64,000 bases of DNA from Lewinellaceae bacterium (GCA_016711435.1 JADJSY010000032.1:1-64000), one strand, 5' to 3'. Shown: positions 17,955 through 28,906, numbered from the stretch's first letter. Notes: generated by a model from the sequence alone, not told the origin. Numbers and translations: made by a program.

Positions 17955-18995
17955 ATGGGAAATTTTCAGCACAAGTACGACCCCTCCATTCTCCAACGTC
18001 TGCCTGCCATCGTAAAATCCTATCAACTTCCCGACACCCAAAAGGCTGTTATTCAAATACTTAACTCGTTTTTACCCTTTGTAGGCATCTGGGTAGCCAT
18101 GTACTTCCTGGTTGATGTATCGTTCTGGCTGGTATTGCCGCTGGCGATCGTGAATGCGTTTTTTCTGGTTCGCATTTTCATTATTCAGCACGACTGCGGC
18201 CACCAGTCATTCACGGCTTCCCGCAAAGCGAATAATATTATCGGCGCTGCAAGTAGTTTTCTGACTTTTCTCCCATTCCGATACTGGGCTAAAAACCACA
18301 ATTACCACCACGGACACAACGGTATTTTGGGCGAAAACCGCGACCTAGGCGATATCAATACGCTGACTGTCGAGGAGTTTAGTGAATTAAGCCGTTTCGG
18401 AAAAATAAAATATATGATTTTCCGCAGTGCACCCGTGCTTTTCGTCCTCGGGCCGCTCTTCTATATTTTTTACAACAACCGTTTTCCCATCATCCGGTTG
18501 AAAGGATGGGAAGTTGTCAACCGATCCCTTTTGTGGAACAATATCCTCCTGTTGACGATTCATTCGACCATTATTTTTTTCTTGGGCTGGCAAGCCTTTC
18601 TACTGGTACATTTTCCCATTCTGGTGGCTTTTGGAACCATCGCAATCTGGTTTTTTTATGTACAGCACCAGCATGAAACCACCTATAAACAGTGGAAAGA
18701 TAAATGGGACTATATCCTGGCAGCGGTTCAGGGCAGCAGCTATTACAAACTGCCCCGTCTGATGCACTGGCTCACCGGAAACATCGGTTATCACCATATC
18801 CACCACCTGAATCCGCTGGTGCCGAATTATCAACTGGCGCGCTGCCACCACGAAAACCCGGTACTCGACCAGGTTGCCAATAAAATTACTTTCTGGCAAA
18901 GCCTGCGCTGCGTTTTTAACAAACTCTGGGACGAGGAGCAGCAACGGATGATTTCTTTCCGGGAATATTTTAAAAGGCAGAAGAACAAAGGTTGA
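17955..18995 (+). CDS. Membrane fatty acid desaturase
   Basis: Integral membrane di-iron desaturase of 346 aa that would introduce a double bond into acyl chains. The three histidine boxes are present: HDCGHQSF (about residue 82), HNYHHGHNG (about 117) and HIHHL (about 285), with hydrophobic segments between them. Start ATG 17955 is preferred to the TTG nine bases upstream. It is monocistronic and convergent with susD. Its stop TGA lies in the first unit of a GGTTGAG repeat. Substrate and regioselectivity cannot be told from sequence alone. Confidence 0.9.
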   Translation: MGNFQHKYDPSILQRLPAIVKSYQLPDTQKAVIQILNSFLPFVGIWVAMYFLVDVSFWLVLPLAIVNAFFLVRIFIIQHDCGHQSFTASRKANNIIGAASSFLTFLPFRYWAKNHNYHHGHNGILGENRDLGDINTLTVEEFSELSRFGKIKYMIFRSAPVLFVLGPLFYIFYNNRFPIIRLKGWEVVNRSLLWNNILLLTIHSTIIFFLGWQAFLLVHFPILVAFGTIAIWFFYVQHQHETTYKQWKDKWDYILAAVQGSSYYKLPRLMHWLTGNIGYHHIHHLNPLVPNYQLARCHHENPVLDQVANKITFWQSLRCVFNKLWDEEQQRMISFREYFKRQKNKG

Positions 18996-19110
18996 GAATG
19001 TTGAGGGTTGAGATTGTTGAGAGGTTGAGGGTGGTAACTCATGGCCCTCAACAATCTCAACCCTCAACATTCTCAACAATCTCAACCCTCAACAACCATC
19101 AACCCATCAC
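18992..19110. repeat. Heptamer hairpin element, GGTTGAG type
   Basis: The left arm of GGTTGAG/TGTTGAG units starts in the desaturase stop codon, and the right arm of CTCAACA/CTCAACC units ends at the susD stop codon. Both convergent genes therefore end in the same hairpin. Confidence 0.9.
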
Positions 19111-20436
19111 CTAATCCTCATTCGCCGGCCGCGGATACTTCACCCACACATCATCGCCGGCGCGATCGATGGGCAGGGTATTGAGCCGGTCATAGCGGCG
19201 CAGGTCTACCCAGCGATGCCCCTCTCCAAACAAAGCATAGCGGCGCTGCCTGAGCAACTCATTGATCAGATCACTGGTTGCGGTACCACCTGAATAGTCC
19301 GGCAGATTGGCTTCATTCCTGACCCGGTTGAGCGCAATGACGGCCTCTGCGGCGTTGTTTTTCTGAATATTTGCTTCCGCATAAATCAGGATCAGTTCTT
19401 CATTGCGAATCAGGGGAATCGGAGAAGCATTGGTAGCATATACCGACAGGTCGTAGTTGCTCGACAAGCCATCCTGAAATTCAACCTCATCGCGAAGTGT
19501 AGCCTTACTCAAACGCGCATCACCTGCTTCTGCATCCGTTACAAAAGATGGATGCGCCACACGCGATTCACCCGTAGCGCCCAATGGAAACCACTGAGGA
19601 TTGAGCGCATCGCCGCCTGCGGTGGAAAAAGTATGAAAAACACCCTTGTTTAAATTGCCGTTCAAATCATAAAAGGAATTTCCAAGCGCCGTTAGCGCCG
19701 AATCCCAGTTGCCGTCGTACAGGTGTACACGGGCTGTGATCGCGCGGTTTACTTCGGCAAATGTTTCAGGTGTGTTATACCCAGCGAAGCCGCTTCCAAG
19801 CCGGAAAGGGAAAGCAGCGCCGCCTGCGTTCAGTTGGGCGTAGCCCTCATCCAGTAAAGAAGCAATGGCGCGCAAAGAGGCTTTAGAGTCGCCCTCCCCT
19901 ACAAATGGCCCGAGATTATCCGGGTCAGCCACGTCGATTCTAATACCGTTGTCATATTGCTGTACCCAGACCATCAGCAATTGGTATGCTTTGATGGTAT
20001 TTGCATAACCTTTAGCGGCGTTTCGAAGTGCATCCGATGTAATCGAGCTGGAATTATCGACCGCTTCAATCAGGATATTCGCATTTTTAACGGTGCGATA
20101 ACGCGCAGAATAAGGGTTGGTCGTGTAAAAGGTATTATTATCCAATGTGGCGGAGCCTTTACCAAGCAAGTCGGAGGTAAAACGGGGGTCGGAGGTGGAA
20201 AAACGGTAGATTTCGCGCCCGATTGCGCCTACGCCATCGTAATGGGTACCCAGGTTGAGGCTCATGCCGCTCTCGATGCCTGTTACCAGGTTTTGAATTT
20301 CACTCAAGGAAGCATTTTGAATAATGGCCCCGACGCTGGGGTTGTTCGGGTCTTCGATGGTCTCGATTTCACAAGCCGCAAACCCGATTGCCAACAGCAT
20401 TGGCAGTATGATTTTGGAAATATTTCGCCGTATCAT
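19111..20436 (-). CDS. SusD/RagB-type outer membrane lipoprotein
   Basis: Surface glycan- or nutrient-binding lipoprotein that closes the SusC channel. The 441-aa product has a lipoprotein signal (LLAIGFAAC, Cys at about residue 22) and the C-terminal SusD region with NEELILIYAEAN, ALNRVRNEANLP and LLRQRRYALFGEGHRWVDLRR. It lies 52 bp downstream of susC on the same strand, so they form a typical susCD pair. The substrate is unknown; the neighbouring symporter and sugar dehydrogenase hint at a sugar. Confidence 0.94.
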   Translation of the reverse strand: MIRRNISKIILPMLLAIGFAACEIETIEDPNNPSVGAIIQNASLSEIQNLVTGIESGMSLNLGTHYDGVGAIGREIYRFSTSDPRFTSDLLGKGSATLDNNTFYTTNPYSARYRTVKNANILIEAVDNSSSITSDALRNAAKGYANTIKAYQLLMVWVQQYDNGIRIDVADPDNLGPFVGEGDSKASLRAIASLLDEGYAQLNAGGAAFPFRLGSGFAGYNTPETFAEVNRAITARVHLYDGNWDSALTALGNSFYDLNGNLNKGVFHTFSTAGGDALNPQWFPLGATGESRVAHPSFVTDAEAGDARLSKATLRDEVEFQDGLSSNYDLSVYATNASPIPLIRNEELILIYAEANIQKNNAAEAVIALNRVRNEANLPDYSGGTATSDLINELLRQRRYALFGEGHRWVDLRRYDRLNTLPIDRAGDDVWVKYPRPANED

Positions 20437-20488
20437 GTTGTTATTTTTTGAAAATGAATGAGCTGAGTTTAATGTTCACAAAAAATGC

Positions 20489-23455
20489 TTAGAAAGAAGC
20501 GCCAATGGTGAAAAAGAAACTCTTGGCAGAGGGGAATGGGGTCACCTCTACGTTGGAAGAGATGGCATTGGTGCCAAAGTTGGAAACTTCCGGGTCATAA
20601 CTATTGTATTTGAAGAAGTTCAGCAGGTTTCGTGCCGAAAGCCCAGCCCGGAACTTTGCCTTGTCCTTAAACCAGCTCGAAGGCAGGTAGTAGGTAAGTC
20701 CCAACTCACGCAAACGGAGGTACCCGGCATCTTCGATCCAGGACTGCGCGGATACGCCCAATTGCGACAGGCGATAAGGGCCGTTTGCCTGGGCATTGGT
20801 CGGGTCAATACCTTTATCGTCGTAGTCGGCGCTGGTACCAAAAATATCGGACAAGAGCGTACTCAGGTTGACATTTTCACCACCTTTTTTCCAGTGGAAC
20901 AGGAAATTCAACTGAACACCCTTGTAGCGCAAGGCATTGTTGAAAGCCATCTGGAAGTCAGGCTCCGCATTGCCGAATACGCGCACACCGTTTTCTCCGG
21001 GCTTGGGGTCGATACCCACTAATTGGGTAGGCGATTGGCCTTCCTCGATGCGGTAAGTTCCCAGGGTAGCGCCGAATGCGCCCAGGTTGTAAGCCGGCAC
21101 ATCTAAGCGGCTGATAAGCGCTGTATTGCGCCAGAAACTCAGGCGTGTATTCCAGGTGAGCGATTTTCCGCGCAGCGGCGTTGCATCCACGGCGATCTCG
21201 AAACCTTTATTTTCCAGGTCGGCTGCATTTTGCCAGGCATTGGTAAACCCGGAAGCGCTGGGCGTATTGACCAACAGAATCAGGTCTTTGATATTCTTGC
21301 TGTAATAGGTAAATTCCAGGTTGATTTTACCATCCAATAAACCAAGATCAAAACCTGTCTCGATCTCCGTTTGGCGCTCCGGCCCGATGGTCGTGTTGCC
21401 CAGCGTGGTACCGATGAGAGAACCCGTGCTGCCGTCGATAATACTCGGCGTCAGGGGCGTATAGGTAGCGCCGAAAGGCCCGAAGTTGCCCGACTGACCG
21501 TATGCTGCGCGGAATTTCAACTGATTGACCGTGTTGCCAAGACTGGTCATTTCATGCACATTGAGGGCCACGGATGCTTTCGGATAATAGTACAGTTTGT
21601 TGGCATCACCGTTGCGGCTCGATTTATCGCCGCGCAAACCGGCAGTGAAAATAACCATATCCTGGAAGTTCACTTCCTCCTGTACAAAAAAGCCTTTATC
21701 AACCTGTTCCAGGCGATTCTGATTGACCTGAATAGAACCTGCCTGATTCAGATTCGTCTGTGCGCCAATGAGTTGTGTAGCAACGGCATTGGTGTAGTCC
21801 TGTTCCAGGTTTTCCTGGGTAACACCTGCCTGTGAGCGGAAGGAAAGATCGTTATCCGTCGAGAGGGTATGTATCAGGAAGGCGGCGACATTGGCGCCTC
21901 TGCTGACTGCGACACTGCGGATGGAAGCGCCGTTGGTGCCGTTGCCATCTTTTTGAAACTGAAGTTCACGTGGGAAAATAGACCGTGTTTCGAGGGTGTA
22001 CTGGTCTACCCCACCCCGAACATACAGACTCAGTCCATTATTATCATTGTTCCATAAGCGGAAAGTACCGATACCCCCGCCCAGGAGACGATTTACTTTT
22101 TCATTGTTCGTCACCAGATCCCGTGTTTGCAGGAAGTTGGAAGGTGCAAATCCGTTGTTCGGGTAATTGCCTTTCGCATCCGGAAAAAGGTCGGCCCAGG
22201 CTGGTGTGGAAACAAAGGATACCCCCAATGTGGTAGAGGTGTTATCGTTGTTAAAAAAGCCGCGATCCGATGTAGAGGTGACATAATTCATGCTCAACTG
22301 AAGGTCGGCCCAGGAAAACACCTTCGTATCGAGGTTGAGGCGGACGGAAGTTTTGTCGTAACCGGTATTTTTGACAATACCGTCTTCCGATTTACGGGTG
22401 ATGCCGGCGAAGTAGCCAAATTTTTCAGAGCCACCGTTTAAAGAAAGCCTTGTGGTACTCAGCATTCCTTTTTCACCGTAGAGTTCATCTTCATAATTAT
22501 AAATTTTACCATTCTGAACAGCCTGCTGATAGATCGGCACCTGGGCTGCTCCAAAGGATGCTTCTACTTTGCCTGCATCCCATTGGCGCACGCCTAATTT
22601 GCGCAGTTGTTGTTGAAAACCAACAGATTGCGAAACATTTACGCCCACTTTACCATCGCGGGTACCGCGTTTGGTCGTCACAATCACCACACCCGCCGCA
22701 GCGCGCGATCCGTAAATAGCAGCAGCGGAGGCGCCTTTCAGCACTTCAATGCGTTCGATGTCCTCCGGGTCGAGGTCGGCTACGCGGTTGGAAGGATTGT
22801 CCTGGTTGGAATTACTGCCTTGTCCGGCAGCCTGGGAGATAAAGTTGACATTGGCGGCAAAAGAGGAGTTGTCATAATACACGCCGTCGACGATGTACAA
22901 TGGTTGCGAATTACCATTCAGGGTGGTGATACCGCGTAGTTTAACGGTAGTGCCGCCACCCGGTGCGCCGGAGTTGGAAATGATGTTTACCCCTGTAAGT
23001 TTGCCGTACAAGGCCCCGTCCATGGTGGACTGCACAGTGGTTCCGACCAATTCGCTGCTGGTAATAGAAGATACGGCATTGGCCAGATTCGCCCGTTTGA
23101 CATTGGTCGCAATACCGGAAACCACGACCTCATCCAAGCCGGAGAAATCATCGTCCAAGACAATATCCACGCGTGGATTGGAGGACGACACTTCCATGGT
23201 AATGGATTTGTAACCCGTGTACGCAACAGAAATGCGGGCAGTTGTACCGGGCGCCTGCAACTTGTATTCGCCATTCAAATCCGTGATCGTACCAATTCGG
23301 GTACTGACGACAACAACAGTAGCGCCTGGCAGGGCTTCACCATTATTATCAGTGATTCGGCCAGTGATCGTAAACTGCGCCAGGAGCGCTTGAATGCCCC
23401 CCAGCCAAAGCAAGGCGGCTAACCCGAGATGTCGGGTTAAAGTTTTGTACTTCAT
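20489..23455 (-). CDS. SusC/RagA-type TonB-dependent transporter
   Basis: Outer membrane TonB-dependent channel of 988 aa. A signal peptide (ending LLAQ) is followed by a carboxypeptidase-regulatory-like domain (ITGRITDNNGEALPGATV, residues about 30-110), a plug with DEVVVSGI and LRGITTLNGNSQPLYIVDGV, the SusC marker IERIEVLKGASAAAIYGSRA, and a long beta-barrel ending in an aromatic residue (FFFTIGASF). It leads the pair with susD. A -7 element TACGTTTG lies about 95 nt upstream of the start. Confidence 0.95.
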   Translation of the reverse strand: MKYKTLTRHLGLAALLWLGGIQALLAQFTITGRITDNNGEALPGATVVVVSTRIGTITDLNGEYKLQAPGTTARISVAYTGYKSITMEVSSSNPRVDIVLDDDFSGLDEVVVSGIATNVKRANLANAVSSITSSELVGTTVQSTMDGALYGKLTGVNIISNSGAPGGGTTVKLRGITTLNGNSQPLYIVDGVYYDNSSFAANVNFISQAAGQGSNSNQDNPSNRVADLDPEDIERIEVLKGASAAAIYGSRAAAGVVIVTTKRGTRDGKVGVNVSQSVGFQQQLRKLGVRQWDAGKVEASFGAAQVPIYQQAVQNGKIYNYEDELYGEKGMLSTTRLSLNGGSEKFGYFAGITRKSEDGIVKNTGYDKTSVRLNLDTKVFSWADLQLSMNYVTSTSDRGFFNNDNTSTTLGVSFVSTPAWADLFPDAKGNYPNNGFAPSNFLQTRDLVTNNEKVNRLLGGGIGTFRLWNNDNNGLSLYVRGGVDQYTLETRSIFPRELQFQKDGNGTNGASIRSVAVSRGANVAAFLIHTLSTDNDLSFRSQAGVTQENLEQDYTNAVATQLIGAQTNLNQAGSIQVNQNRLEQVDKGFFVQEEVNFQDMVIFTAGLRGDKSSRNGDANKLYYYPKASVALNVHEMTSLGNTVNQLKFRAAYGQSGNFGPFGATYTPLTPSIIDGSTGSLIGTTLGNTTIGPERQTEIETGFDLGLLDGKINLEFTYYSKNIKDLILLVNTPSASGFTNAWQNAADLENKGFEIAVDATPLRGKSLTWNTRLSFWRNTALISRLDVPAYNLGAFGATLGTYRIEEGQSPTQLVGIDPKPGENGVRVFGNAEPDFQMAFNNALRYKGVQLNFLFHWKKGGENVNLSTLLSDIFGTSADYDDKGIDPTNAQANGPYRLSQLGVSAQSWIEDAGYLRLRELGLTYYLPSSWFKDKAKFRAGLSARNLLNFFKYNSYDPEVSNFGTNAISSNVEVTPFPSAKSFFFTIGASF

Positions 23456-23551
23456 AACAAAATAGTTTGAGTTAAAAATTGATTAGATAATAAAAACGGA
23501 GTTATCATTTGGCTAACATAATATTTCACCAAATAACGAACTGCCGGAAGA

Positions 23552-23559
23552 CAAACGTA
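23552..23559 (-). promoter_or_regulatory. Putative -7 element of susC promoter
   Basis: TACGTTTG on the minus strand matches TAnnTTTG and is identical to the mraZ -7 element. I found no TTG at the usual distance, so support is partial. Confidence 0.4.
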
Positions 23560-23661
23560 AAATACTTTTTAATAATTCATATCTTTTTTTTCATGAAATT
23601 AACCACTCTGTACAATTTATAAAAAATCCCGATTAACCCCCGGCTGAACTATTGAATTGAG

Positions 23662-23669
23662 TAGATTTG
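23662..23669 (+). promoter_or_regulatory. Putative -7 element of symporter promoter
   Basis: TAGATTTG matches TAnnTTTG and lies about 60 nt before the symporter start codon. The -33 TTG is not clear. Confidence 0.4.
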
Positions 23670-23727
23670 CAAAATTTTTTTACGAAAAAGGGAACACAAT
23701 ACCATTTCTGACAAGTACCATTGCACT

Positions 23728-25272
23728 ATGGTTCATCTCACCCCCGCTCTTGTTCTAATAGTTTTACTGCTCTACTTTGCCATGCTCGTCGGTGTGGCCT
23801 GGTATACCGGGCGTGGCGTAAGCAACGAAGGGTTCTTTCTCGCAAATCGAAAAGTGCCCTGGTACGTGGTCGCCTATGCGATGATCGGCACCAGTATCAG
23901 CGGTGTTACTTTTATCAGTATTCCCGGAGCGGTAGGAGGCACAGGGCTGAATATGGCCTTTTCGTATATGCAGGTGGTGTTCGGCTACCTGCTGGGCTAC
24001 CTGTTTATCGCCACCGTATTGATGCCATTGTTTTACCGGCTCAACCTGACCAGCATTTACGGCTACCTGGAACAACGCTTCGGCTGGTGGTCGTATAAAA
24101 CCGGCGCCGGCTTTTTTCTGTTGTCGCGAACGCTTGGTTCCGCAGCGCGTATGTTCCTGGCAGCCAGCGTGTTACAAATGTTTGTGTTCGATGCGTTGGG
24201 GGTTCCTTTTGCCGTTACGGTTATCATTATGCTGGCCCTCATTTATGGTTATACCTACAAAGGCGGACTAAAAACCATTATCTGGACAGATACCATCATG
24301 ACCACTTTTTTCCTGGCGGCGCTGGTGTTTACGGTATTTACCATCGGAAAAGCATTGAATCTGAGTGGCGGCGGCTTGTTTTCATCTGTCATGGGCGGGC
24401 GTTACGGTCAGGTATTTTTCTTCGACAATTTCCTGACTGACCCGAACCACTTTGTAAAACAATTCGTCAGCGGCGCTTTGATCGCTATCGCCATGACGGG
24501 CCTGGATCAGGATCTGATGCAGAAAAACCTTGCCTGTAAAAACATTCGCGAAGCGCAGAAAAACATGTTGTTGTTCTGTGTCAACTTAGTGATTATCAAC
24601 TTTTTATTTCTGACACTGGGCGCATTGTTATACCTCTACGCCGGCTCTATCGGCCTGGAAATCCCCGCCCGTACAGACCACCTCTATCCTAAAATAGCAT
24701 TCGATCACCTCGATGCCGTGGCAGGCATATTTTTTATCCTGGGCTTGATCGGCAGCACGTATGCCAGCTCCGATTCGGCGCTGACGGCACTGACCACCAG
24801 TTTTTGTGTCGACTTTTTGAATTTTGAAAAAAACAAAAGCCAGGCGGGGCAGTTCGCTTATGCATCAGAAAGTGAAGCCCACGACGAGCAGGTAGAACAG
24901 CGCCAACGCAAAACCCGTACGCTTGTACATCTCGGGTTTTCGGCGGCATTCGTAGTGATTATTTTGATACTCAATGCCGTCAGCAATTCGGCGGTTATTT
25001 CACTGCTTTTTAAAATCGCCGGTTATACGTACGGACCGCTGCTGGGTTTGTTTTCCTTCGGATTGTTTACCAACCTGAAAATACAAGACCGTTACGTATT
25101 GTACATTTGCCTGGCTGCGCCCCTCATCACCTGGCTGATCGAGGTAACCTGTAAACAATGGTTCGACGTAGGCTTTTTAACCATCCTCATCAACGGTTTG
25201 CTGACGTTCGGCGGCCTTTGGGCCATTTCGTACCGGGAAGAGCCGTTTATCAAGGATTACGATGAGGTATAA
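23728..25272 (+). CDS. Sodium:solute symporter (SSS family)
   Basis: Inner-membrane cation/solute cotransporter of 514 aa with about 13-14 hydrophobic segments. Family features include GRGVSNEGFFLANRKVPWYV near residue 30, GTSISGVTFISIPG (about 55-68), and the later GLDQDLMQKNLACKNIREAQ and GSTYASSDSALTALTTSF, typical of SSS sugar and organic-acid transporters. It is divergent from susC and upstream of the ThuA/sugar dehydrogenase gene. Uptake of a sugar or sugar acid is inferred from this context only. Confidence 0.9.
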   Translation: MVHLTPALVLIVLLLYFAMLVGVAWYTGRGVSNEGFFLANRKVPWYVVAYAMIGTSISGVTFISIPGAVGGTGLNMAFSYMQVVFGYLLGYLFIATVLMPLFYRLNLTSIYGYLEQRFGWWSYKTGAGFFLLSRTLGSAARMFLAASVLQMFVFDALGVPFAVTVIIMLALIYGYTYKGGLKTIIWTDTIMTTFFLAALVFTVFTIGKALNLSGGGLFSSVMGGRYGQVFFFDNFLTDPNHFVKQFVSGALIAIAMTGLDQDLMQKNLACKNIREAQKNMLLFCVNLVIINFLFLTLGALLYLYAGSIGLEIPARTDHLYPKIAFDHLDAVAGIFFILGLIGSTYASSDSALTALTTSFCVDFLNFEKNKSQAGQFAYASESEAHDEQVEQRQRKTRTLVHLGFSAAFVVIILILNAVSNSAVISLLFKIAGYTYGPLLGLFSFGLFTNLKIQDRYVLYICLAAPLITWLIEVTCKQWFDVGFLTILINGLLTFGGLWAISYREEPFIKDYDEV

Positions 25273-25363
25273 GAGACCACACTACTGGATAATTATTTAT
25301 TGATGATTGCCGATTGACAATTGATTATTGATGATATAGATTGGCATCCCGGGACATTAGAAC

Positions 25364-25454
25364 GGGAGTGTTCAGAAAAGTGTGGCACACCTCACGTAAT
25401 TGATTGATAACCAAGATTCAAATGAAGGTGTGCCACACATTTTTGAACACTCCC
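25364..25454. repeat. 29-bp inverted repeat, MITE- or terminator-like
   Basis: The arms 25364-25392 (GGGAGTGTTCAGAAAAGTG...) and 25426-25454 are complementary with about three mismatches and flank a 33-nt loop. The arm contains the palindrome GTGTGGCACAC. It lies between the symporter and the ThuA gene. The arms could be terminal repeats of a small non-autonomous element. I see no clear target duplication. Confidence 0.7.
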
Positions 25455-25460
25455 TTAAAA

Positions 25461-28400
25461 ATGGTCATAACTACTTACCTACTTCATTCCTTGCGCGTCT
25501 GTATCCTCTTATTTGCAGCCACCTGTTTTCTGCTTTCCTGTGGGGCGCCCGTTCCGCCCAGGGTGCTTGTTTTTTCTAAAACCAGTCCGCACGGCTACCG
25601 CCACCTGAGCATCGAAGCAGGTAAAAATGCACTGGTGGACATTTGTTACCAGAACGGCATCTGGGCCGACACCACCGAGGACAACCGGCAGTTCAACGAT
25701 ACAAACCTCAAAAGATACGCCGCAGTCATTTTTCTCAGCACCAACGGCGAGGTGCTTGGCGCCGACGAAGAAGCCGCATTTGAACGCTATATTCAGGTAG
25801 GCGGCGGTTTTGTCGGCATCCATGCGTCATCCGCCACAGAGTACACCTGGCGCTGGTACGGCGGATTGCTGGGCGCTTATTTCAAAGACCACCCGCCGAT
25901 ACAGGAAGCGAATGTCCAGATTGAACAATGCGACGACCCTTCGACTGCCCATCTGGGCTGTACCGACTGGAAATGGAAAGACGAGTGGTATAATTTCAGG
26001 AATTACGAACCCGACCTGGAGATTCTCCTGAGTATCGATGAAAGCAAATACAAGGGCGGTTCTTTGCCGCCTGGCGGGTTTAACAAAGCGCATCATCCGC
26101 TCGCCTGGCAGCACACTTACGATGGCGGCAGGTCTTTTTACACTTCGCTGGGGCATGAACCGGAGGCCTACAGCGACCCGGCATTCCGCCAACACCTGCT
26201 CGGCGGCATCCGCTACGCCATCGGGAAACAAAAACCGCTGAATTACAACCTTGCCCGCAGCCTGCCCCGTCCCGACCAGACGCGTTTTGTCAAAACGGTT
26301 GTCGCCGACCGCCTCAATGAACCGATGGAACTCGATCAGTTGCCCGACGGAAAAATACTGCTCATCGAACGCCACGGCTACCTCCGGCTGTTCGATCCTG
26401 CTACTTCCAGGCTCAGCATTGTTGCCAAGTTGCCTGTTTATTCTGAAATGGGCGACGGATTGATGGGCCTGGCCGTCGACCCCGACTGGGAGCGCAACCA
26501 CCGTATTTTCCTGTACTATTCCTCGCCGCTCGATTCGATGAATCAATTGTCGCAATTCACATTTTACGACGATACCCTGCACCGCAGCAGCGAAAAGATC
26601 ATCCTGACGGTGCCAACCGGCCACCTGAACTGTTTCCACGCAGCGGGCAGCCTTACGTTCGGCCCCGACGGATACCTGTACGTGGCGACCGGCGACAACA
26701 CCAGCCCCTTTGCCTCCGAAGGCTTCGCACCTATGGATGAACAACCCGGCCGGAAATCTTTCGATGCGCAGCGCTCTGCGGGGAACACCATGGACCTGCG
26801 GGGCAAAATTTTGAGGATAAAAGTGGCTGAAAACGCTACCTACACCTGCCCGCCGGACAATTTATTTGCCCAGGACAAAAAAGGTCGCCCCGAAATTTAT
26901 ATCATGGGTTGCCGCAATCCCTTCCGAATCAGCGTCGATCAGCGGCGCAATCTGCTGTATTGGGGCGATATCGGTCCCGATGCCGGAAAAACAGACACCC
27001 TGCGCGGCCCGATGGGACACGACGAAATCAACCAGGCCCGCAAGGCCGGCAACTACGGCTGGCCTTATTTCAACGGCAACAACCAGGCTTACCGGAAGTA
27101 CGATTTTGCGCAAAAAAAATCGGGCGCCTGGTTTGACCCGCAACACCCAGTAAACCATTCGCCTAACAACACAGGCGCTACGGAACTGCCGCCGGCCCAG
27201 ACGGCCTTTATCTGGTATCCCTACGGCCGCAACCGCGATTTCCCAATGCTGGGTGAAGGCGGGCGGAATGCGATGGCCGGGCCTACCTATTACTGCGACA
27301 ATTACGCCGAATCCACACGTTTTCCGGATTATTACAACGGCAAAACCATTATTTACGACTGGATGCGCAACTGGCTGATGGCCGTTTCTGTCGATTCCTT
27401 GGGTAATTTTTACCACCTGGAACCCATGGCCGATTCCGTGAAAATGATGCGCCCGATGGATATGATTGTCGACCGGAAATCCGGCGCCATCTGGATGCTG
27501 GAATACGGTCAGCGCTGGTATGCCTCCAATGAAGAAGCCTGTCTGAGCCGGATCGACTACGTACGTGGCAACCGAAAACCCATCGCACGCCTGGAAGCAG
27601 ATAAAACGGCCGGCGGTTTACCGCTCACGGTGCGCTTTCATCCCGGAAAAAGTGAAGATTACGACCACGACCCGCTCACTTATACGTACAGTTGCAACGA
27701 TGACGTATATGCCCAACTAAGCCGCCCCGACACCTTTGTCCGGCGCTTTGAGCAAGCCGGCGTCTACGATATTGTTTTAAAAACAACCGACCCCAAAGGC
27801 GCCTCGTCGACCGATACCCTGCGGATTTTTGCCGGAAATGAACCGCCTAAAGTGCAGTTTCAACTGCAAGGGCACAACAAAAGTTTTTACCAGCCTGGGG
27901 CACAATGTTGCAATACAACATTCTTGTGGACGATGCGGAAGATGGCTCGCTGCTATCGGGACAAATCAGGCCGGAACAAGTGGAAACATCCGTCGATTAT
28001 ATAGAGAAAGCCGTCAATCCCAACAAATTGCCCAAACAGGCCGCCGAACGGGCAGAACCATATGTGAAAGGAAAAGTATTGATCGCAGGTTCGGATTGTT
28101 ATGCCTGCCACGCCGTCGACCGGGATGTAAACGGCCCATCGTTTCAGGCCGTGGCAAGCAAATACCGCAACAACAATGATTTTGCGGTCGCAACCGTTTA
28201 CCGGAAAATTATTTACGGCGGATCGGGCAACTGGGGGCAACGTTCCATGAGCGCCCATCCCAACATCCGCGAAGAAGATGCCATTGAAATGGCCCGCTGG
28301 ATACTCGCGCTGGGCGATCCGCCCAAACCCAAACAAACCCTGCCGTTATCGGGCGAATACCTGCTCAGCGCAGAAAAAGGCGCTTATCTTTTACAGGCAT

Positions 28401-28900
28401 CTTACCGGGACCGGGGGAAAAACACCTTGCCGCCGCTGCCCGCAGAAGCGGTACTCGTATTGCGCCCGGCCCTTTTTCAGGCAGATCAATGTGACGAACG
28501 CAGCCGCGGCGTCGGCAATTATAAACCGTTCGACAACGATACCACCACGCTGAATGAATTGAAGCACAACGCCTGGTTTGCTATTAACCAGGTTGATTTA
28601 CAAGGGATTACATCATTGACATTACGCCTGGGCAGCGGCGATTACCGCAACACTTACTGCGGTGGCAGACTGGAAATACACAGTGGAAAACCGGGTGGAC
28701 CTATTTTGGCAAGTCTCGATATTCCGGCGGTTAATGAAAAAAGGATGCGGTTTCGGGAAGTGCAGATTCTCATACCAGGAAATTTGCCCGCCGGTTACAG
28801 CGATTTGTATTTTTTGTTTAAAAATGAGGTGAACCAGGGACAGGGAGTGACGGGGGTGGATTGGGTGAGGTTTAATATAGGGATGAGGAATGAGGGATGA
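25461..28900 (+). CDS. ThuA / PQQ sugar dehydrogenase / PKD / cytochrome c fusion lipoprotein, frameshifted
   Basis: Large exported lipoprotein of about 1146 aa. The lipobox is LLSC (ATG 25461 chosen; an upstream frame only reads through the inverted repeat). Domains in order: ThuA (about 35-260; LVFSKTSPHGYRH, GGGFVGIHAS), PQQ-dependent glucose/sorbosone dehydrogenase beta-propeller (about 280-690; ATGDNTSPF, MGCRNPFRISVD), PKD (about 705-800), class I cytochrome c with CYACH (about 880), and a C-terminal beta-sandwich resembling CBM6-type modules. The frame breaks at about 27897-27905, near GGGG, where one more G would restore it. It probably oxidises a sugar in the periplasm and passes electrons to the haem. 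The last residues GMRNEG and the stop are encoded by a GGGATGA repeat. Confidence 0.88.
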
Positions 28901-28906
28901 GGGATG
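28876..28906. repeat. Heptamer units GGGATGA after the dehydrogenase gene
   Basis: Four or five GGGATGA/GGAATGA units encode the last residues and stop codon of the upstream gene. The opposite arm is weak (CCTCATCCCTC-type sequence is not evident nearby), so this may be a half element. The unit is the same as in the array inside murD. Confidence 0.75.
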
